From: JAGXTF01 sp040376005 | Lineage (GTDB): Bacteria; Bacteroidota; Bacteroidia; NS11-12g; UBA955 | Reading direction: 5' to 3' | DNA: 17,329 nucleotides | Assembly: GCA_040376005.1 (NCBI GenBank) | Contig: JBEIRK010000051.1 | Span: 1-17,329 of the forward strand | Shown here: positions 15,827 to 17,329 of the stretch, one piece after another | Layout of the letters: every line of letters starts with the position of its first letter | How positions within the stretch are numbered: position 1 is the first letter of the stretch | Notes under the pieces: model-generated | The model's database searches: none | What the model saw: the letters and a program-made list of their open reading frames with translations, nothing else | Told to the model about the DNA's origin: nothing | Translations under genes and position numbers: made by a program

Positions 15827-15893
15827 CGCAGTATACCAGAATCAAGCATCAATACTTAGTAAAAATCTAAAAAAATCCTTTTAAGTTCGCTTT

Positions 15894-16280
15894 ATGAAGA
15901 TTATAAATTTTCGTTTTATTTTAGAATTTCTAGCAGCGATTATTATGCTGCAGACCTTGTATTTTAAGTTCACGGCACACCCTGATTCCATGTTCATGTT
16001 CTCTCAATTGGGCCTAGAGCCTATGGGGCGTATTGGAATTGGTATTGGCGAACTCATCGCTTCATTGCTCCTTTTCATTCCAAGAACCACATGGTTTGGT
16101 TCACTCATGGGACTCGGACTTATGTCTGGTGCAATCGGCGCGCATCTCTTCAAACTGGGCATTAAAGTCAACGAAGACCATGGCACCTTGTTTCTCATGG
16201 CCGTAAGTGTATTTGTGTGTTGCGCGATTCTCCTTTGGATGACACGCAGGAAGATTCCTTACCTATACAGAGAGGCTTAA
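15894..16280 (+). CDS. DoxX-like small membrane protein
   Basis: A 128-residue inner-membrane protein with four hydrophobic helices (about 8-24, 46-62, 68-85, 100-117), with the length and layout of the DoxX/SURF4-like family. Helix 1 has ILEFLAAIIMLQTLYFKF, and the second region has GIGIGELIASLLLFIPRT. Family members have been linked to redox stress and to quinone or thiol oxidoreductase complexes in other bacteria; no partner is visible here. The C-terminus is positively charged (TRRKIPYLYREA), so it likely lies inside. Its stop codon overlaps the stop codon of the convergent acetyltransferase gene. Confidence 0.75.
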   Translation: MKIINFRFILEFLAAIIMLQTLYFKFTAHPDSMFMFSQLGLEPMGRIGIGIGELIASLLLFIPRTTWFGSLMGLGLMSGAIGAHLFKLGIKVNEDHGTLFLMAVSVFVCCAILLWMTRRKIPYLYREA

Positions 16281-16705
16281 GAGAGATTCTTAAACATCCA
16301 TTTGTGGGGAATACCCACTTCTTCGAAGGTTTCGCCTTCTGCAATGTATTGGAGTTTTTCGTAAAATGGAATGGCATTCCAGCGTGCGTGAAGTTCTACT
16401 CTACTTCCACCGAGTGATTTTACGTGTTCTTCCGAAAACTGAACCATTTGGGCACCCACACCAGCGTTTTGAGCCTCTGGCAGCACTGCTACTTGCCTCA
16501 TTTTGTACGTATGATCTTTGTAATGCATCAGCAGAAGAACTCCGAATACACGTTCCCCCTTGTGAAATACGATATGAACTTGCGAATTTTCGTTTTCTAA
16601 ATCCTTGGGTTCAAATTGCAGTCCAAGGGGTTTGCGGAGCACCTCATGTCGCACCGCCAAACTTTGAATTTGAAGAAACGAGCCAAAAGGCGCTACACTC
16701 ACCAT
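16277..16705 (-). CDS. GNAT-family N-acetyltransferase
   Basis: A 142-residue acetyl-CoA-dependent transferase. Motif A is clear: the strand MRQVAVLP (69-76) leads to the CoA pyrophosphate loop QNAGVG (79-84, the QxxGxG pattern), followed by a helix. Motif B is seen as VELHARWNAIPFYEKLQY (103-120), with the usual Tyr on the FYEKLQY helix. The acceptor (small amine, peptide or protein) cannot be told. The gene overlaps the end of the malic-enzyme gene: the ATG at 16705 gives a 7-base overlap, and the GTG codon just after it would give a 4-base GTGA overlap, so either start is possible. It is probably co-transcribed with maeB. Confidence 0.85.
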   Translation of the reverse strand: MVSVAPFGSFLQIQSLAVRHEVLRKPLGLQFEPKDLENENSQVHIVFHKGERVFGVLLLMHYKDHTYKMRQVAVLPEAQNAGVGAQMVQFSEEHVKSLGGSRVELHARWNAIPFYEKLQYIAEGETFEEVGIPHKWMFKNLS

Positions 16706-17329
16706 AGTTCCGGTGAACTTTGCTTTTCTTGAGCTTCACAAACGCTTAGCGCCACCATATTTACAATTTCACGAACCGTACTGGTATGGTGTAAGATATG
16801 GATGGTTTTTTCAAAACCCAGCAGCACTGGACCGATAATATCTACCATTCCCATGCCGCGCATGAGTTGGAATGCTGCATTACCACTATTGAGCCCTGGG
16901 AAAACCAATACATTGGCTCGTTCATTGCCCAGTTTGTTGAACGGATATTGCTTCATACGGGTTTCACCATCCAATGCGTAGGTGGTTTGCATTTCACCGT
17001 CTACGATGATTTCGGGGTGGTTTTGGTGTAGCATTTCTACTGCCTTTCGCATTTGAATTGGCGCAGGACCACGAGAGCTTCCAAAGTTGCTGTAGGTAAC
17101 CAATGCAATGCGGGGTTCGATTTGGAACTTCTTAACCCGGCTATGGACTTTGAGCACCAGGTCTACCAACTCCTCAGGATTGTAATCAATATTCACTGTA
17201 GTATCAGCGAGGAACAAAGGTCCGTTCTTTGTCATCACAATATGCATACCCGATACTTTTCGAGATTGACCAGTTACACCAAAGGTTTCCAAGGCGGGTC
17301 TTAAAGCAATAGGATAATTTCGTGTCAGA
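16699..17329 (-). CDS. maeB: NADP-dependent malic enzyme, C-terminal phosphotransacetylase-like domain (partial)
   Basis: The frame is open to the right edge of the window; the TTG near 17290 is internal, since the codons before it still read family sequence (NYPIALRPAL). Only the last ~210 residues are present. They match the phosphate-acetyltransferase-like domain fused to the C-terminus of MaeB malic enzymes: FGSSRGPAPIQMRKAV, VDGEMQTTYALD, NVLVFPGLNSGNAAFQL, and an ending in GFEKTIHILHHTSTVREIV. MaeB decarboxylates malate to pyruvate with NADP; this domain usually binds acetyl-CoA and regulates the enzyme rather than acting as a transacetylase. A free-standing Pta is less likely, because the segment follows the MaeB pattern closely. 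The stop overlaps the acetyltransferase start. Confidence 0.85.
   Translation of the reverse strand, partial: LTRNYPIALRPALETFGVTGQSRKVSGMHIVMTKNGPLFLADTTVNIDYNPEELVDLVLKVHSRVKKFQIEPRIALVTYSNFGSSRGPAPIQMRKAVEMLHQNHPEIIVDGEMQTTYALDGETRMKQYPFNKLGNERANVLVFPGLNSGNAAFQLMRGMGMVDIIGPVLLGFEKTIHILHHTSTVREIVNMVALSVCEAQEKQSSPELW

Noticed and set aside
15855..15893. Promoter for the DoxX-like gene (TAAGTTCG near 15882)
   Set aside because: One mismatch to the -7 consensus, only a few bases before the ATG, and no -33 TTTG at the right distance.
17290..17292. TTG as start of the rightmost minus-strand gene
   Set aside because: Codons upstream of it to the window edge still encode sequence typical of the malic-enzyme C-terminal domain.

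Overview
The window looks like a chromosomal housekeeping segment of a Bacteroidota bacterium. The evidence is a CCDC81-type HU/SPOR fusion protein, a degenerate TonB-like protein next to folC, tandem POT peptide transporters, a giant TraB/GumN protein, and a promoter matching the Bacteroidota sigma consensus (TTTG-N19-TAnnTTTG) instead of the usual -35/-10 boxes. Genes are packed tightly; the longest gap is 177 bases. I see no rRNA, tRNA, CRISPR array, insertion sequence, integrase or phage gene.

Layout. (1) 1-3791, plus strand: the C-terminal end of an outer-membrane beta-barrel protein, then a three-gene unit with 8-base gaps: HU/SPOR membrane protein, TonB-like protein, folC. A good promoter lies across the stop codon of the barrel gene. 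(2) 3802-9319, minus strand: a TviB-type UDP-sugar dehydrogenase, preceded by a 1370-residue exported TraB/GumN protein. A perfect 13-bp inverted repeat sits between them, four bases before the dehydrogenase start codon. (3) 9437-15724, minus strand, transcribed leftward: rseP, hscB (1-base overlap), a PyrR-like phosphoribosyltransferase, then two POT-family peptide symporters ending at a clear hairpin terminator. (4) 15894-17329: a DoxX-like membrane protein (plus strand) converging on a GNAT acetyltransferase and the phosphotransacetylase-like end of a malic enzyme (minus strand).

How they fit together. Many products act at the envelope: the outer-membrane barrel, a periplasmic SPOR protein anchored in the inner membrane, a TonB-like single-span protein, the RseP intramembrane protease, POT peptide uptake with periplasmic insertions, DoxX, and the exported TraB protein. 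The dehydrogenase makes uronic-acid nucleotide sugars for surface polysaccharide. folC, the phosphoribosyltransferase, hscB and maeB are core metabolism or Fe-S maturation.

No obviously new defence or mobile system is present. The most unusual items are the giant TraB protein, with three apparently related beta modules and a Tyr/Gly/Ser-rich block, the HU/SPOR + TonB-like + folC unit without visible ExbB/ExbD, the hairpin at the dehydrogenase start, and the different periplasmic insertions in the two POT paralogues. All calls come from reading the sequence by eye; no database search was possible.
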